This document shows positions 12,182-13,924 of a stretch of 13,924 bases of DNA, piece by piece (the stretch's first letter is position 1; every line of letters starts with the position of its first letter). The translations under genes and the position numbers were made by a program. Location of the stretch: assembly GCA_964649195.1 (NCBI GenBank), contig CAZYPK010000137.1:1-13924 (forward strand), given 5' to 3'. The notes below the pieces were generated by a model. The model saw nothing but the letters and a program-made list of their open reading frames with translations. It did not search any database and was not told the origin of the DNA. Source of the DNA: JTS-RE9 sp964649195 (GTDB taxonomy: Bacteria > Planctomycetota > Phycisphaerae > Phycisphaerales > Phycisphaeraceae).

Positions 12182-13018
12182 TCATTGCAAATGGGAAGAG
12201 TCATACCTGCATTGCACACACACGGCGTTCTTTGGATACGTGAGCGCCAAACCGACCAGGTAAGGCATGATGAAAACGGCGATCTCCTCCACAAGCCCAA
12301 GAAAATCATATGGTCGTTCACTGTCAATGCAAAGCGCGCCAAGCGCAAAATCTCCGCGAGTCAAGGGGACCGCCATCACGGATCGATATCTGCGTTTCCC
12401 GATGTTGGCCCATCGGTCATCATGGCGAATGTCATCCACAACTTCGGGCACTCCGGTTTGGATCGATTGAAAGGCCAGCGAACCGGACGAGCGATAGCTG
12501 TTGCCGATGCCGCGTGTTTTGTCCGACCGGGCCACAACTCTCATTTCTTCAGTTGAACCGCCGGAGAAGTCCAAAAGAGAAACCATCAGTCGATCAGTGC
12601 CCACTTCATCAATAAGATCTGAGACGATCATCTTGATGCACCGCAGCGTGGATTCACGATGACTCTGCCGCGCATCTTCACTGATGTTCGATTTCATGAC
12701 GCGCGGCAAATCCAAAAGCAACCTCGCCGCACTCAGGTTGATATTTCGCCGCTTGTTTCGCCGCTGTTTTCGTTGGTTTTTACCGGTCACGAGTTTGTCT
12801 GACCATTTGAGCCACGCGGCGGCCAGAAACGAGGCCACGGATGCAACGATCAACGGCATGTTGGGCAATGCCTCACGTAACGACGACGCCAGAGATGTCC
12901 AGGCGAACGCGATGAAAGTAAGACAGCCAAAGACAAGGCCCGTCACTGTAATGCGAGTGGGCCACCATCGGATGACGAGGTGCCACCTGCGTCGAACCCA
13001 ATCGAACTTTTCAGCCAT
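12182..13018 (-). CDS. Two-TM membrane protein with cytoplasmic GAF domain
   Basis: A 278-residue protein. Two membrane helices lie near the N-terminus (about 22-45, ITVTGLVFGCLTFIAFAW; about 54-72, MPLIVASVASFLAAAWLKW), followed by a very basic segment (KNQRKQRRNKRRN). A GAF domain spans about 115-262, with LMVSLLD, the AFQSIQTGVPEVVDDI segment, YRSVMAVPL and GALCIDSERPYDF. GAF domains bind small molecules or act as dimerising sensors; here no kinase, cyclase or DNA-binding output follows, so the output may lie in the membrane part or the partner protein. The gene is visibly more AT-rich than its neighbours, suggesting later acquisition. It lies 72 bp downstream of nuoB on the same strand and 12 nt before the 64-residue gene. 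ATG 13018 has a G-rich stretch upstream but no textbook ribosome site. Confidence 0.85.
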   Translation of the reverse strand: MAEKFDWVRRRWHLVIRWWPTRITVTGLVFGCLTFIAFAWTSLASSLREALPNMPLIVASVASFLAAAWLKWSDKLVTGKNQRKQRRNKRRNINLSAARLLLDLPRVMKSNISEDARQSHRESTLRCIKMIVSDLIDEVGTDRLMVSLLDFSGGSTEEMRVVARSDKTRGIGNSYRSSGSLAFQSIQTGVPEVVDDIRHDDRWANIGKRRYRSVMAVPLTRGDFALGALCIDSERPYDFLGLVEEIAVFIMPYLVGLALTYPKNAVCVQCRYDSSHLQ

Positions 13019-13090
13019 GAAAACCCCCGATGCTTGGAATCTCGCAACCCAATGCCGACTGTCTGAAAATGCGGCCTCACAACATCTGCC

Positions 13091-13636
13091 TCAAATCGCC
13101 GCCGGCGCGGGCACCGGGAAGTTGTTTTCGCGGGCCGCCTGTTTCGTGCCGCGTGGCAGGCCGATGGTCTGGCGATCGATCTTGTCCATCAGGCGCATCA
13201 GGCCTTCCTGGAGGGCTTCGGGGCGGGGCGGGCAGCCGGGGACATAGACATCGACAGGCACGACGAGATCGACGCCTTTGACGACGTGGTAGCCATACTT
13301 GAAGTACGGCCCGCCGCCGACGGTGCAGGCGCCCATGGCGATGACGTACTTGGGTTCGGGCATCTGGTTGTAGAGCCTGCGAACGCGGGCCGCCATTTTG
13401 TAAGTCACCGTGCCGGCGACGATCATCAGGTCCGCCTGGCGCGGCGTGGCGCGAAAGGCGCCGGCGCCAAAGCGATCCACGTCATACCGCGAAGCCGCGA
13501 ACGCCATCATCTCGATGGCGCAGCACGCCAGGCCGAAGGTCATGGGCCACAGCGAACTCTTGCGGGCCCAGTTGATCGCCCAGTCCACGCTCGTGACAAT
13601 CAGGCCTTCCTCAAAGCGGTTTTCGATCCAGCTCAT
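13091..13636 (-). CDS. nuoB: NADH-quinone oxidoreductase subunit B
   Basis: A 181-residue NuoB, the complex I subunit that carries the terminal [4Fe-4S] cluster N2 and passes electrons to quinone at the membrane interface. All four cluster ligands are present: Cys38-Cys39 (GLACCAIEMM), Cys104 (GACTVGGGPY) and Cys135 (VPGCPPRPEAL). RATPRQADLMIVAGTV and the PEPKYVIAMG segment are typical. ATG 13636 has AAGGGA about 6 nt upstream; the frame extending to 13801 adds 55 residues unlike the family and reads into repeat D. The next gene downstream is the GAF protein, not nuoC, so nuoB is separated from at least its usual downstream partners. Upstream nuo genes could lie beyond the window, past the repeat. 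Confidence 0.96.
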   Translation of the reverse strand: MSWIENRFEEGLIVTSVDWAINWARKSSLWPMTFGLACCAIEMMAFAASRYDVDRFGAGAFRATPRQADLMIVAGTVTYKMAARVRRLYNQMPEPKYVIAMGACTVGGGPYFKYGYHVVKGVDLVVPVDVYVPGCPPRPEALQEGLMRLMDKIDRQTIGLPRGTKQAARENNFPVPAPAAI

Positions 13637-13694
13637 GGCGGTCCCTTTTAGGAAACAACAAATGATGGACGAGTGTCCGGTGAGAACCGCCGTG

Positions 13695-13723
13695 ATTCTA
13701 ATGACAACGGCAGCGGATCGCCA
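13695..13723 (-). promoter_or_regulatory. Possible nuoB promoter
   Basis: On the minus strand, TGGCGA (13718-13723) and TAGAAT (13695-13700) are 17 bp apart. The -10 box matches consensus at five of six positions, the -35 box only three. A start near 13688 would give a leader of about 50 nt. Weak evidence. Confidence 0.3.
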
Positions 13724-13765
13724 GCGAAGTGACGGCAGGGTCAGGGCAATCGCATATAGCCTTGG

Positions 13766-13786
13766 GCGGGAGGGCGAAGCTCCCGC
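13766..13786. repeat. Hairpin family D
   Basis: GCGGGAG and CTCCCGC form a 7-bp stem around a 7-nt loop. It is related to the tandem units at 1-37. Its right arm is shared with the outer stem of the larger structure at 13781-13924, so the two folds exclude one another. Confidence 0.75.
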
Positions 13787-13924
13787 TGAGCCGTTCTTCA
13801 CGAGGCCTCAAGGGCCGAGTGAAGAAACTTGCGCCTTGCACGACCTGTCATCAGGCAAACTTCCGCGCAAGTTCCGCTTTCATCGGCCCGCTGCGGGCCT
13901 CGAAAGCGGATCGGCTCGGCGGGA
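13781..13924. repeat. Cloverleaf-like inverted-repeat element (reaches window end)
   Basis: An outer stem of 13 bp (13781-13793 with 13912-13924, one G-T pair) encloses three adjoining hairpins. Each hairpin starts with an 8-bp stem: TTCTTCAC/GTGAAGAA (13794-13826), ACTTGCGC/GCGCAAGT (13827-13872) and CCGCTTTC/GAAAGCGG (13874-13909). The arms are contiguous, giving a clean four-way junction. No reading frame explains it. It may be a transposon-derived repeat, a structured RNA or a recombination site; the element may extend past the window. Confidence 0.65.

Noticed and set aside
11975..13018. Toxin-antitoxin pair
   Set aside because: The upstream gene is a membrane GAF protein without any known toxin motif, and the small protein has no antitoxin signature; order and size alone are not enough.
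13091..13801. Longer nuoB starting at 13801
   Set aside because: The extra 55 residues are unlike NuoB and come from repeat D and upstream DNA; ATG 13636 has a good ribosome site.
13781..13924. Integron attC site or tRNA cluster
   Set aside because: The cloverleaf has three long hairpins but lacks the conserved attC core words and tRNA arm sequences; there is no integrase in view.

Overview
The window looks like the chromosome of a Planctomycetota bacterium, probably Phycisphaerae-like. This is inferred from high-GC coding, a secreted NPCBM-domain protein, large secreted glycine/glutamine-rich coiled-coil proteins with signal peptides, and a zinc-ribbon plus two-transmembrane protein of a type common in that phylum. 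No rRNA gene is present to confirm it, and I recognise no tRNA or CRISPR array.

Layout. Positions 72-4922 hold three minus-strand genes for exported proteins: an NPCBM protein, a helical-repeat protein with a poly-glycine linker, and a 712-residue coiled-coil protein with Gly/Gln/Pro-rich repeats. Positions 5184-6138 (minus) hold a DUF971 protein and a stand-alone RCK_N-type NAD-binding protein. Positions 6321-7875 (minus) encode an overlapping PAS-histidine kinase and CheY-like receiver pair. At 8355-8852 (minus) is an unrecognised 165-residue protein. Positions 8853-9671 are mostly non-coding: one doubtful small ORF, a candidate structured RNA on the minus strand, paired palindromes, a terminator-like hairpin and a heptamer array. 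On the plus strand, 9672-11735 encodes a second receiver protein, a zinc-ribbon membrane protein and a fumarylacetoacetate hydrolase (FAH)-family enzyme. On the minus strand, 11975-13018 is a compact pair: a two-TM GAF protein followed 12 nt later by a 64-residue protein. Then comes nuoB (13091-13636), and the window ends in a large cloverleaf-like inverted-repeat structure.

The most striking property is the intergenic DNA. It holds at least four families of short perfect hairpins (called A, B, C and D here) and more than ten short arrays with an exact 7-bp period, built from several unrelated heptamers. Hairpin B is repeatedly found in the middle of such arrays. These repeats run into genes: they supply the last codons of the DUF971, RCK_N and FAH genes, and one B copy sits in frame inside the FAH gene. 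Heptanucleotide tandem repeats are known from cyanobacteria and in-frame palindromic elements from Rickettsia. The combination here is the feature most worth pursuing.

Working together: the kinase/receiver pair and the second receiver are signalling modules whose targets are not visible. The exported proteins probably act in the cell envelope or periplasm. The GAF/64-residue pair is a plausible small sensor-partner unit of unknown purpose lying next to nuoB.
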